From contig JANVCC010009967.1 in the NCBI GenBank assembly GCA_025345505.1, forward strand, positions 403,832 through 467,831: a DNA stretch of 64,000 nucleotides, given 5' to 3'. A program made the translations under genes and the position numbers. Source of the stretch: Todiramphus chloris collaris (Eukaryota > Chordata > Aves > Coraciiformes > Alcedinidae). The notes beneath the pieces are model-generated. The model was not told the DNA's origin. It did not search any database and was given only the letters and a program-made list of their open reading frames with translations. Within the stretch, counting starts at the first letter, position 1. Each line of letters starts with the position of its first letter. Positions 1 through 12,583 of the stretch are shown one piece after another.

Positions 1-140
1 AAAGCCATTAATTCTTCCTGAAAATTTAGAGGCTGGACAACGCAAGAACAACCCAAGAATATGCAGCTACTTTACCTTTCCCTGTCCTGTTCCCAACCTG
101 ATGCACTGTATGTGTAACATGTATTTGAATACTCCCTTAC
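1..140 (-). other. UNC13B: Partial intron after exon w22
   Basis: Start of the intron downstream of w22, beginning with gtaagg on the minus strand. Nothing else recognised. Confidence 0.85.
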
Positions 141-293
141 TTTCCATCCAGGAAATCCATCAGCGGCCTCAGAACATTATCTGCATCTTGTGCAACTGTG
201 TTTCTGGCATTAGCAGCAACATTTCCCGTCCCTTTCACTTGGCAGAGGATATCAGACATTTGCTTGACACACTCATCAATACGAGTCTGAAAG
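141..293 (-). CDS. UNC13B: UNC13B exon w22: MUN domain, last exon in window
   Basis: 153 nt: C completes Ser, then 50 codons from [18 protein letters not shown] to [11 protein letters not shown], then AA of a split codon that should be Asn. Acceptor is ctgttcag, donor gtaagg at 135-140. The RPLMDFLDG reading is the UNC13B version; UNC13A has a different wording here. The gene continues below base 1. Confidence 0.95.
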
Positions 294-3026
294 CTGAACA
301 GATAGGAGAGAGGCAAAACCAAGATTATCAGTGGCACAGATCTCAGCTTTAGTACACAAGGTAAAATATTGCAAGTCCATAAACCATGCACTCAATTACA
401 CATTCTCTCTTCCTGAGATTTGCTGCTCATTTCCTTACAGTACTTGTCACCAAGAGCACACTATCCAGTTCCTTATTCCCATCACCCCCAGACAGCCTAG
501 CACCTCTGAACACAAGACACAGTCACATTCGATAGGAGCTTGTTATTTAGCTTGCAAAAATAAATTTTACTTTCCTGATCCTTTCCTGATTTCAAGAAAC
601 ACTTGTTATTCTTAGCTCAAAGAACCCTGATATATTTGCTTTCTACATAGAGTGTTCTACATCAGAAATTGGGATATCGTGTGGAGCGATGGCACAGTGA
701 AGGCACAACTCTTGACACCCTGGAGTCCAGTGGCAGTAATCCATCTGGTTATGACCCATCATAGCCTAGCTATTTAAAATAATTGAGACAGCTTGAAGTC
801 AGGCACCAACTGAAACCAGTCCACTGTCATAAAGTCCAAGCCCTATCAAAGTGTCAAAATATGACGTGGGACTCAGCTGTGCAATGAGCAATGTCACTGT
901 AATAATGTGACATGCAAGGCATTAAAGCACAGTTACTTCTCTGTCTCTTACTGATAAATGGAGGTTCAAAATGAAATAATGCAATGGTTAAAAATGATTA
1001 ATAGATCAGCAGAGCTGTCAACATATCAATTCAGCAAATAAAGAAAAATGCTTTGACATTTAAAAGAACAGTTACTAACAACAGGCATTTAGCTATCCAC
1101 TAACAGCACAGAGGTTTGAAATCAGAAAGTCAGTGCTAGAAACTAGATCTCCCAAATACTCCTTCAACTCGAGGACTCTGCTTCAAGATACTATAGTTTC
1201 CAAGCCATGGGATGAAAAAAATAACAGAATCCCTTAAAAGAGAAAAATTAATATAAGGCAAAATTGTCACCAATTATGAAAAACGATGAATCAGTTACTG
1301 TGGCAACAGGTTCATCTCGTGTAGATGTACAGCTTAACAGAAGCCCTTGGCAGCAGCAAGTTAAAAGACAATCTCACCTATGCTGTCAGACAGGGCCTTC
1401 TGCTCCCTAATTCCTGCAAGAACTCCCTCCTTCACTCCTATAGCCTCCAAGAACAAATCAGCAGCTAAATTTATGTGGAAGATAAATCCTTTCAAGGCTC
1501 CTTTCCTCTATGATATCCTTTAAAGCAGAATATGTTCCTGCATCCAGGCATAATCCTCTCTTAAGCACAAAGGTGGTGAGGCTCTCTGGACATGTGCTGC
1601 TTTCCCAGCAGGTGCAATTATCCCACATAGATTAAGAAAAGTTAAGATCTGCAGCATCAGGTGTACACAGTGTTGTAGGAGCAACTGTTTACAGATTCTG
1701 CACAGAATATTGTGGATATCTGTTTTAACTCCTACCTTTACATCCTTTAGAAGATCCTACGTAAACAGTAAACTGTAGCTCTACTTTTCATTCCCTATTG
1801 CTGTTAAGGAATGAGAGAAGTATCTGAGCTGACTGGTTAAATCCCTTGCTGGCACATCTCTGCGAAACACTCCCTGGTATGTATGCCGATACTGAATAAT
1901 CTCTCTAAATCATATTTGCAAATGTCAAGATTGTACTCTAATTGTCTTGTAGCTGTGACACCCTGAAGACAGGTTTCAGATAACAAAATTCACCCCCTAA
2001 TTACGATTTCTCACTCACCCTCCATTTAATTATGAACCTTATCAATTCAACTCAGTTACAGTTGAATCTCCATTTTTTGATATAGCATCCATTACTGGCA
2101 ATGGGAACTCCTCACTTATCTCCCCTCTTAGCGTTGTGTGTTGGTCCAGATAGTCACTGACAAATCCCACTGTGGTATTTTGGCCATAAGTACTGCCAAT
2201 CCGTAGGCTGTAGTAGGCCAAGTTGGTACAATTTGCTTTATTCCCCTTGTTCATGGTTCATCTGTACTACAGTTCCTGTCTGGATTAATTTAGTCATAAC
2301 GCACTACATGAAATGAAAGGGGGTTTATCATGAGAAGTGATTGGTTTTGAGTATCAGTTGGGAACCCTGTATTTCTACGTTTTGCTTAATTGACATTTTT
2401 TATGGTTCACTACAAAATTATTATGAAGTCAAGCACATTTTTATCCTCAGGTAAAGGGTAACATGATTTGCAATAAAACTTAATTGCCATCAATTACTCT
2501 GGCAATGCTTTAAAGAGTTCCTCCCCTTGAAACATTAGAAAACACCATTCACTGCAACACTAGAACAAGTTAATCTCAAATTCTAAACCTGTTTCCTTCT
2601 TAGTCCAATATTCATTTAACAATGAGAAATCAGTCAGCTGTTCCATACCTTTAGAGAAGAACATTTAAACAAGAATGTTGCTTCACAAATGCGAAGCTAG
2701 AAACTGCTTTCTGAGCAATAAAGGAGTAGGCAATTCCGTTACTGACAAGCACTACTTACAGAAAAAAATGACTCTATGTAATTCAAATACATTTCACAGT
2801 TGAGAGATCTCCATGCTACATTTCTAAGCAGAGCACTATAGAAAAGAGAGACTTTTAAACCATTTCTCACTTCTTTACATGGTCTCAGTTTTTGAAAGAC
2901 AATGAATTTATGACAAAAAAAGAAAAATATAATGCAGTTGACATGTCTTTATTTTCTCTCCTTAACCTGACTGAGATTAGACAAAAGAAAGGAATGCTTC
3001 AAGGACAGGGGTCTCATTATACTCAC
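294..3026 (-). other. UNC13B: Intron w21-w22 (2.7 kb)
   Basis: GT-AG intron. AT-rich sequence without a convincing exon, RNA gene or recognised mobile element. Confidence 0.85.
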
Positions 3027-3115
3027 CTGTTACCAAACACAGCACTCAGCTCATCCAAGACATTGTTCAGCTTCACCTGGAGCTCTTTGAGATGGTCACT
3101 TGCTTCTGCATCCAA
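3027..3115 (-). CDS. UNC13B: UNC13B exon w21: MUN domain
   Basis: 89 nt, 29 codons plus AG of a split Ser: [18 protein letters not shown] then [11 protein letters not shown]. Acceptor is ccacag, donor gtgagt at 3021-3026. Confidence 0.95.
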
Positions 3116-6100
3116 CTGTGGATGAAAGAAGAGCACTTAGCTTGAACCCAGAAGACAGTCTGCTGTCCTTCCCAAGTGTTGTTCTCCACTGTTGAGGATA
3201 CTTTTAAGATGCAGGTGAACTATCACTACTGGACTCTGACAGCTAGGATGCTCTCCTGCACTGCCTGCTGCTGTTAACAGAAGCTGTGAAATTGTCGTTT
3301 GCCTAAACAGCACTGAGTGGTTTCACCAGGCTCCAGTACCCTCCCTTATACTTGTAAAGTTGAGAAAGTGAATGTGAACTCAGAGTAAGCAGTCTGAGAA
3401 ATCATCAGGTACTGTGCACTACCTTGGGATCACACGTTCTTTTACCTCTAAGAATAGAAGGAGACAGGGCTGCTCAGATTGGATATTATTTACTTGTGCT
3501 TTTCTCCATGCATGGTCTTGAAAGATGCTATTTCACCTTCCACCCTGGTGTCAAGTATTCAAACTGAAGATTGACCCTGCCACTGCTCTCAGGAGACTGG
3601 ATCCCAGCTAGTTTGAAACTGTGACCACAATACCACAGCAGAAACTGTTGTTCACTGTTAACTTTTGGAAAGCATAATCTTAGCTACATGTACTAATCAC
3701 AAGTAGCTCTAGTCTCACATGGAGCCAGACAACTGTTCAGAGGAGACTTCACAAAACAAACAAAAAAAGTGCCTCAAGCACTACTTGGACACTGCTGACA
3801 CCTTGGCACATGCTGTAAGAAAGTGCTTGCTCCATTATTATAAGCCCAAAGCCCCACTTGGTTTTTACATTCAACACCGCCCAGTATTCCAGCTGAAAAG
3901 AGACACTTCTGAGCAACCTACCTGTGTGTACACATCACAACACACATCAAATGCTTTGGCATCATTTGCTCTAAAAATGTAACTTGTAAAACAAATCTGC
4001 CTTTGTATGCAGGCAGGCAAGCTGCTTGTACAACAAAAGCCTCTCAGAAACGTTTGCATTTGGCACTCAGATCTTCAGCCCTTACCTCTAAGGCAGAGCA
4101 TCTATTTACAAATGTAATGAGCCAGATGCCAGTACAGTGGTTAAAATTAATTTTATATTCCTACGGTATATCCACACATGCAGCCATACAGGATTTGAAC
4201 ATGACAGGAGTTCCAACTTCTCTATCTAGTACTGAAGTCCTCTTCATATTCCTCAATCTGTCAGAGAAAGCCAAGCCTGAGGGGATTTAGAATCTTAATC
4301 ATCCTGTTGTACGTTGGCATGGAAAACTGAATCTATTAGGCCCTTGCATGTGTGCTAATGGAACTCTTAGATCAGAATTTTAAACTCGTACATCAGAATT
4401 AAAAAGAAAACCAAACACCCAAACCTAAGTAAATGATGCTTACTTAAACCTTATAACTTTAGTCACTGCTACCTCTGATTATTTTTCCTTTATTATGGTG
4501 AATTTGTATAGCTATTACCTTTATAATTCCCTTGCTTTATGAAGGCAGAAGGAAGCCAATGTGATGCCAATCAGCAGTCATTCTAGCCAAGCTTGCAGGT
4601 AACAAAACAAAACCAGCATCTGGTGGTGGTGGTTTTGTTCTGTCCCTGCATTAGTCCTTCTGTTCTACTGTGTAAAAAGGCAGAGAGTCACAAGCTGCCT
4701 GATTTGCTGTGTACAATGAATGACACTGAACAGTCCTCTGATTTTGGCCATTTCTGGTAGATTGGAGGCAGGACCAGTGCATGATTCATCAAAACATTTC
4801 AAATAACTGCTTTTCCAGTTGGGAAAAAAAAAGTCAGAAGAATTTGGCACAAGACACCTGTTCCTCAGTACTTATTTATACTTTACAAACCACCAGGTAC
4901 ATGGTCTAGAGGATGTTTGAGGTCAGGATTAACAACTTAATACCCTGTTTCATGAATCATGCAATTAATGCCTTGCTTTACTGTGAGGTGACATTGAGAA
5001 CTCACCATGAGTGACATGGAGAACACACCAACTACCTCTAAGCTTGTACTTGTTGATTGCAAACTGATCTTCTCAGGAGCAGAAAAAAGGCTGATTGACA
5101 GCCCTGTACTGCAAGAAGAGTGCTTTGGAACAATGCTTTGTCAAGGGGATGGCCTCCATCATATGTGGTGAGGAACTCTCTCCTCCAGAACATCAGCTCA
5201 CAGCTCTCTGAGTACAACTGGCAAGACAGCTGCCCAGATTTATTTTTAAGGTGCCCAGCCTCACACTAAAGAAGCCAAATCATCATTCTGGTTCAGTATC
5301 CACCAAGTCCTTTGTCATCCTAGAGAGGCTGTTGTTTTCTGAGCAGCTGCTACTATGGAAAGAAAAGTCCAAATAATACGTTACTGATTGTTAATGCTGA
5401 GGTATTGGAATACTTTGTCTTGAAAACAGATGTCAGAGAATTACCTGGGTGTGATTTAAGTCCATTAGGAAGGTGCTGGTAGGCGTGTACTCATACATTT
5501 CACATATAAATTACATATCAGTTACAGAGTCACGGTAGCATGTGATTTAAACAAAAACTGCCTATATGGTGAACCACTGAAAACAGCACTCAAATGAAAA
5601 AGGGTATGTTTTGCTCTTGCTGCTTAGCCAGTGAATTCTAAGCACATCTGCTGTCACTGATAGTGGGAAATGCTGCTTGGACTGCATGATAAACCTGTCT
5701 GGTAAAGCAGAAAGGTGTTTGGCAATTGGGTCACATGCCATGTCCAGACCATTTCTATCAGAAGCTGGAGCTCAGCAGACTGATCATCTCCATTCTGTGA
5801 GTCTACTGGAGATGATTCAGAGGGAGAAAGCTAATCAAAAGTTCTCTGTGCAAAAGGCGGGGCAGTACCCACAGTGAGGTGACTTCGAATCTCTGAGCAA
5901 GTGTTCAAATTCCAGTGGAAATGATAGCTGGTATGGCCATAGTTCCACAGCTGAGACTAAGTATGTGATACAGAAAACTGAGCGGCACACGAGTGAAGAA
6001 ATAACCCCATGTTTACATTTGAGGGAAGAAGGCAGGGCCCTGTTAATTTCCTGCAAAGATCTGGGACTTGGCACTTCAGAGAATCTGGGCCTTGAAGCTT

Positions 6101-6165
6101 CATTCAAACACACTCAGGTCTGGAACCTCACATTCTCTTCTAAACTGAACGGTGGCATTACACAA

Positions 6166-6245
6166 AATTACACAGAATTATCACTGAGGCTGAAATAGAC
6201 CTCTGAGATCATCAAGTCCAGCCTCAAGACCTAACACCACATGCA
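6166..6245 (-). mobile_element. CR1 LINE 3' terminal scrap
   Basis: About 80 bp reading cagaattatcactgaggctg then acctctgagatcatcaagtc on the plus strand, matching the last bases of CR1 in minus orientation. The copy is heavily truncated. Located in the w20-w21 intron. Confidence 0.7.
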
Positions 6246-9200
6246 GCATAGTGGTATGAACTTCAGTTCAGGGTGATCTTCCCCGCCTTCTCTCATGGAT
6301 GAAATGGAACTCCTGAGTCAAGGAATTTGCTGTCATGGGCTTAAAAGTTTTCCAGAAGATGTCTTTAGGTCTTCTTTGGTTTCTAAACACATTTAAAGTG
6401 TGAGTGACCAGAACTGGAAGGCTCTTCTGCAGTTGCCTTCTAGAATACTGATATCAGTAGATGTGAAATTCTAGAATTCACATCTTAAAATCAGAGAGCC
6501 TCTGAAATCACCAGGTCTGATCTGACGTGTCAGAAGCTAGAGAAGTTTTCCCTGCTTTCCTGTTTTAGCTCTGTGCAAGTTATGGCTCCAGCTTGAAGTT
6601 GCTGATTTTTGTTCTGGCTCCCTCCACTAGTCCGTGGGAACTCCCCCTCTGCAGAGATGACTGTGCAGCAGGGAGCTCAACAAATCCAACCTCCCCTCAG
6701 GGACACACCTGAGCTGAATTTTCATGCATCTCCCCACTTTCCTACAGGATTCAAGTAAGGAACCTGGAGCGCTGAATCCAAACAAAAGCTGTCACCTTCA
6801 CAATTAGCAGGGTGATCTTAGCTACGGCACATGGGGTGCTAAAGAGGAGCAATCAGTAGTTACTCCAAATCCTTTGAGAATGTTCCTATCAAGTTTTGGT
6901 TGTTTCTAAGCTGTCCTGAAATTTGTTATTCAGGCGGCTATCTTAGGATTTAAAATAAGGGCAAACCCTGGCTGAACGTTAAGAGGAGAGTCTCCTGAAG
7001 CATTAAGTGTACAGATTATCTTGAGACTGAAGGCGTGAAAAATTGTATGATGACAATCTGCTGCTGCTCAGCAGCTAATTCCTTGGGTTCCACTGGCAGT
7101 GCTTGCCTCTGATACTCACCTCACATGACTGGCTTTGGGGAAAAAAAAAGTGCAGAAATGTTTTAAACTAGGTTTCCACAGCAGACTCCAGCAGTACAGC
7201 ACCTTCTAATTTCAATACCATGAGTTCATAATCATGTAAAGGTAAGCAAAATGATGGACTGCGGAAAGCCATCTCTCAAGGAAAATGAGAAAGGCTCATT
7301 CTGGCGTCAGGGACAGCACACAGAGCAGGCTGAAGTCTGCAAGCAAACTGCAGAGGTTGGTAGAAAATGCAGATCACATTAGGTTTTATTAGATATTGTG
7401 TGAATAATTAAATAAATGGGGCTAAGTTCAAGCAAACACTAGTGATGAATATATATAGCCCACTTTAGCAAAGAGGTAAATGACAATCTCCATTCTATGG
7501 GTGCACTGGAGGTGATACAGAGGAATCAAAAGGTTTCAAAGGTATTCATGCAGCCAATTTCTGCCCAGCACTCTCCCCATAATTCTGCTGTTCATTATGC
7601 TTTTAATTCTATCTGCCCCTCCATAAAAACTGCCTTTTCAAAACATGCTTCAGGAATGTCTGAGAATGCTACTGAGTCACGGTGAAGATCAATAAAGCTC
7701 AGAAGGGAAATAAAAGTATTAGTTACAAACCCTAAAAATCATTTAAGATACTTCTGGTGTGCATATATGTGTGTATATATCTATGTATGCCTTGAGATTG
7801 CAAGCAGAAACCCAAGAGTCCCTCCACACATGCTGCTGCTGTCTTTACCATTTCTGACTAGTCATGTTAACAGACCATATGATCTTAACATACTAAAACT
7901 CATCAGATGCTGGGCAATTTTTGCTCCATTTTGTGCCTTTTGAGTACTACACTTGGAAAAAGAGTAAGAGAAGGGGGGACAAGGGTACCATGTGTCATTT
8001 GGAGGAAAAAAAAAAAAAGGGGGTTCTACATCAAGAAGCCTACTCTCAAGAAATGGTATTGGGCAAGCACTTCCATTCCATGTTATGCCCCTACACTGCA
8101 GGAAGACTGGCTGAGCTCTGTCCCTTCATTTCTCTTGCTGCAAAAGGGAGTGATATGGATTTCACTAGCAGTGTTTTGGACCTGCTGGCAAAGAGCTTTA
8201 TGTAGCAGCAGTATTTCAAAGCTTTCCAGAGTCGTGCAGTGCTACAACTACAATTGTGGACGGAGATGGATCTGTGAATCAGGAGCGAATGAAGCCACAA
8301 GCACACATTAACTGAAACCAATCCTAAAGGTCTAGCTTCACACATGGTACATCTAACACACCTGCCACGGGAACAATGGAATATTTGGTAGATAGCTTTC
8401 AAGAACATCTTTGAGAACACAAAAAAGGTGAACACTTAAGACAACCAAGATATACCACTATGTTACTTTCTTACTCCCCTAAGGAAGCAGTTCCTTTTTG
8501 CATAGGGCAGTCAGGATAATTCTTACTTTAGTGAAAGCTACTGTGTGATGTATGGATGAATATAAATCAAATCTGTCACAGCAAGTAAGAACTGCCCTTC
8601 CTGAAGGAGAGGATAAAACCCATAGATGTGTCTCCAGCAGCATGCTCGTCTATCTGTTCTGCTTTCAACGTTGCTGTCTCACCAATTGTTACTCAGTAGT
8701 CACGTTCAATCTATGTACATGAGCAAAAGAACTACTCGAACTACAACAAGACCTCATTGACTCTAGCAAAACACAGGACCTGGCAGGTTGGAAGTTAAGC
8801 AGCAAAGTACTACATAGTTACCAGGAGGGAAACTCCTGGGGAGAGAAAATAATGCAGGCATCTAACACAACATGATTTATTTCTGGCGATCAGCAGCAGC
8901 CTAATGAAGTGGATAAGCAGCATTTGAAAAACAAAAGCAAAAAAATAATTTTCAAAAAACAGTTTCCTAATGCATTTGCCACATTTCTTCTTGTGTGCTT
9001 TACTGATCACAGTCTGGGTTTCTCTCCCTATTTTTTCTTTTGATTCCACAGTACATGGGAAATAGTGGATTCATTACCCCTGTTCTACCTCACCTACACC
9101 TCGTGAGGAAGGTTTTAAAGGGCAAAATGCAGCAAGACATCTAGGCTAGGAGGAGTAGCCAGCAGTGTTAATACTTTTTTTCCTCCACCTATTTAATACA

Positions 9201-9647
9201 GTATCAGTTGATATTTTGTATTTGAAATACAGGGAAATGCTACTTAGTGGCCACCACTATAGAAAATAGTAGCAAATTGATTCCTTAAGGGAAATTAAAT
9301 GTACATATATTAAAATGTTCTAAATCACTTCACAAATATTTCATCACAGGTCTATTTTTTCCTGAAAAATAAGCATTTAGCTAATACTGCTATGACAGCT
9401 CGGAGCATATAATGCTAGTTCTTGATGTAGGGCTCAGAAACTAGGATTGTTGAGATCACATGCAAACAAATGACAGCATTTTTCCATGCTTCATGGGGTA
9501 AATCTGTTTTTTGAGACTTTTGCCACTTCTTAGAATTCTGCCACTGAGCACAAGAAAGATTTGAAACAGCAATACAGGCAAAAACTGAGCTGCTTATCAG
9601 AAAAGCTGACTTTCCTCTTGGCATACAGGTCATAGCACAGGTTCTAC

Positions 9648-9737
9648 CACAACACAACCAAAGAAAATGCACTTAGGCTTTGAAAATAATTTTTTCCTAA
9701 CATCAGCATCAGCAGCCTTTTCTTCATCTTCCTGAAT
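9648..9737 (-). other. Candidate extra cassette exon in the w20-w21 intron
   Basis: On the minus strand a very long pyrimidine tract (T runs within 9739-9779) ends in ttttcaag. It is followed by 30 open codons beginning IQEDEEKAADADVRKKL and ending FGCVV before a weak donor gtagaa. The start is in phase 0, matching the end of w20, and the end at 9648 is phase 0, matching w21. The first 12 residues are strongly acidic. The donor is poor and I do not recall such a segment in the family, so it may be chance or a decayed insertion whose poly-A lies on the plus strand. Confidence 0.25.
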
Positions 9738-10301
9738 CTTGAAAAGCAATGAAAAAAAGAAGAGAGAAAAAAAAAAAAACATGGATTATATCAGAACAGA
9801 AACAAAGATCTGAAGGAGGAAAACCTTATTTCTGTAAAAACGGCCATCTCGTAACAAATAGCCCCACCTGAGCATCCAACAAAGCATGAGTACAGAACTC
9901 TTATTTGCATGTCTGCAATATATTAGATATTGGTCATTTAGTGCCAAAGGTACAGTCTCACATTTATATGTCACATAAAATGATTCAATGTCAACAATTC
10001 TTAGACCTATCCGTCTGCCTTAAGAGGTGTGAAACCACTAGCTATGCCCACATCCATCCCACATGAGCACAGCATGTAACCTTTTATTTCCTTCTCCATG
10101 CTATTCTGTGCTTCAAACATTTGTTCTTGCATCTTATGACAAATTTTGTTGAAAAGTCTTCAGGCATGGCTTGTTCCCTCACAGTTATAGAGAGCCAGGT
10201 GTCACAGGGGTCTTCTTACCACTGCAAGAACCAGTATGATGCAAATAACCTAGTAACAGTGTAGAATGAAGGAGTAATACTCAGTCTCTTAGTGCACTTA
10301 C

Positions 10302-10379
10302 CTCTTTACCACCCATGGCTTCAAACATCTTCTCTAGCTGCACCCTCAGTTGTTGGATGTTATTCATCAGGATGCAGGG
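10302..10379 (-). CDS. UNC13B: UNC13B exon w20: MUN domain
   Basis: 78 nt, 26 codons, phase 0 at both ends: [18 protein letters not shown] then FEAMGGKE. Acceptor is ttcag, donor gtaagtg at 10295-10301. The next certain exon is 7.2 kb away; a possible extra phase-0 exon lies between them. Confidence 0.95.
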
Positions 10380-11329
10380 CTGAAGGGACAAAAGCAGGTG
10401 CCTGTTACTGCTCAGGATGCCAACACATTTTCACCAGTGACACTGTCTGTGCCTCACCATCCTTCCCCAAGTATTACTGTATCTCACACTCAAATAGGAA
10501 TTATGGTATGCACAGATTTCAGCACTCAAATGTAAAGAAGACAAGTAATTTTTTTCTTCAGCTTGGAAAGGGATGGCCAGTTCCAGAAACCCCATATCAG
10601 GAGATCCCTGCTGCTGCATTTTCCTCCTCAGCTTCATCACACACAGAGAATGAGCTGGCAAGAAATCAGTGTCAGAACAAGGCTCAACTCTCCTACCGTG
10701 GCCTATGAGAGTCCAAGATGCATCACCTTCAGCCTCCTAATACTGCAATGTACTATTGTGAATGGTGTACATCCCAGATCAGAAGGGGAACTGCTAGCCA
10801 AAGCTGCATTTGGGGATGCATTCGTCTCCTGACAGGCCATGCCTAAGAGCTCAGTCACAGGCAGCTTGAGCACAGCAGACTCTTCCCCCTGCAACAGCAT
10901 CCCTAGTATAGGTGTGGGAGATGGCGAAACCAGCATGGGACAGACCCAGGGTTCAAAAATGCAAGGCCCTGTTTTATTCAGGACACAAGAGTTTTACTGA
11001 ATTCAGGATTAAACGGCAAGATAAATGGAGAAAGACAACAGTAAACCAGGAGTGCTTCTAAGTAACAGATCTACAGAGTAATCTGTGCCCGTTTTATTGT
11101 AATTTTAAGGGGACCTGACAGCATACGAGCCCTGCACATCATCTTCAGGGCCTAGTTTTATTTTATAGCCAAGCTAGAATATAATCTGCAAAATAATATG
11201 AATGGTGATAAAAAAGAGTAATGAAAACATTTACGCCATCAGCACTGTCAGGTGCAACGTGAGACACTTGGTTTCATCAGGGCTATTACGTGACCCCTCC
11301 GGGCAGAAAAGAAGTTCATTGCTACTCAC
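10380..11329 (-). other. UNC13B: Intron w19-w20 (950 bp)
   Basis: Unique-looking GT-AG intron. Open frames on the plus strand run across the exon and have no recognisable content. Confidence 0.85.
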
Positions 11330-11407
11330 CAGTTTCTCCTTGGAACAGTAGGACTGGAAGCTCTTGGAGAGAATGTCAGCATACTGCATCAGCACTTTCC
11401 CAATAGT
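11330..11407 (-). CDS. UNC13B: UNC13B exon w19: MUN domain
   Basis: 78 nt, 26 codons, phase 0 at both ends: [18 protein letters not shown] then SYCSKEKL. This segment is diagnostic for UNC13B against UNC13A and UNC13C from memory of the family. Acceptor is tggcag, donor gtgagt at 11324-11329. Confidence 0.94.
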
Positions 11408-11547
11408 CTGCCAAGAGAAGATGTGAGCACTGTTACTGTTCCTCTATCACTGCAAGAGAACTCCAGGAAATAAAACAAAACAAAACCCACCACACTGTTT
11501 TGCATCCCACTAAGGGAAGACAAACAGCTGGATGTTGAGAGCATTAC

Positions 11548-11691
11548 CTTAGCAAACCTCCTGTTATAATGAGCAACAATGACAGGGTCTGGGCACTCCA
11601 GCTTCTTAATGATTTCAAAGCTCTGATTGAGCTGGGTGAAGACATCCACCACTGAGCAAGAGAACAGAGCATGCTCGGATGTTTGCTGGAA
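11548..11691 (-). CDS. UNC13B: UNC13B exon w18: MHD1 region
   Basis: 144 nt, 48 codons, phase 0 at both ends. Starts [19 protein letters not shown] and ends [12 protein letters not shown]. Acceptor is ttttag and donor gtaatg at 11542-11547. HYNRRFAK has Asn where Met is the usual residue. Followed by the shortest intron found (140 bp). Confidence 0.96.
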
Positions 11692-12486
11692 CTAAAACAA
11701 AAGTACAAAGAGTCATTCTCAAATGGAAAGATCTGAAATACACCCAATTCATGGGTGTCTCCATTGTCTGCTGTATTGGAGGCAGGACAACTTTACCAAA
11801 ACCTACATCTTCCTCAGAATTAATCAAAAGCTCTCCAAAAGGCCCAGAGAAGCTACACAGCCAATTTTGTTGTGTTATAAAAGTTTACTGTCCCCAATTA
11901 TGATATGACAGGCAGCAAGGAAATGATACTGATAGTCTTAATGAAATGCAGGGCTTGTCAATTAATGAAGTAAGAGGGAGAGAGCAAAGAGCTTTTTTTT
12001 CTTTTTTAGATTTTCTTAAAATTTAGATATTAAAGAGAATGCTTACATTAGCATCACAGGCTACAGCGTCAACAGCCATCGAACAAATGGGAAGGCTCTT
12101 GTGCTCCATCAGGAATACTCAGCAAATTAAGAATAAGATCACTCTGTCAGTGGATTAAGGTCGCATTCTCCCTGCATGACTAAATACATGCAAAGTGCCT
12201 TATATTTCAATTACCTCTTACAAACACAGAGAGATGAGAGAGCACCGAGCCACTGGCTGACAGATTAACAGCAGCAGAACAGACATAAATGAATGATATG
12301 AACCCTGCTATTAAACTGCTCTTGTGACCTGTGCAGTCCTAAAACAAATGAGTCTCCCCAGTTGTTTAGCAAGCAAAAAGGACTGCATCCTACATTTGTG
12401 TGACAGCTGAATTTACAGTGTTGTTGTTTGGGTCTGGATACTGAAGAACGTAGCACTAAGACCTCCATTCAGAGCGACCTACATAC
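11692..12486 (-). other. UNC13B: Intron w17-w18 (795 bp)
   Basis: GT-AG intron with a T-rich patch near 12.0 kb. Nothing else recognised. Confidence 0.85.
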
Positions 12487-12583
12487 CCCATCTTTTTTAT
12501 CTCTCTCCAGAGCACCATGTAGAAATTCTAAGGAAACATCTTCATTTTCATCCAGCCACTGCATCACAAACTGTTCAAACCAC
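12487..12583 (-). CDS. UNC13B: UNC13B exon w17: MHD1 region
   Basis: 97 nt; one base completes Ala, then 32 codons [32 protein letters not shown]. Acceptor is ctgcag, donor gtatgt at 12481-12486. Ends in phase 0. Confidence 0.95.

Larger units (their letters stand above)
3116..10301 (-). other. UNC13B: Intron w20-w21 (7.2 kb)
   Basis: GT-AG intron holding the short CR1 scrap near 6.2 kb, a 10-bp perfect inverted repeat at 4606-4639, A runs near 8.0 and 9.77 kb, and the candidate cassette exon at 9648-9737. Small open frames here lack family features. Confidence 0.85.

Noticed and set aside
7907-8311. 134-codon plus-strand open frame near 8 kb
   Set aside because: Contains a Lys run from a homopolymer, has no family resemblance and no splice context; consistent with chance.
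9739-9779. A-rich tract as the poly-A tail of a plus-strand processed pseudogene
   Set aside because: No recognisable mRNA-derived sequence precedes it and no target-site duplication was evident, though this alternative is not excluded.
10292-10708. 138-codon plus-strand open frame
   Set aside because: Overlaps exon w20 in antisense and runs into intron; no domain features.
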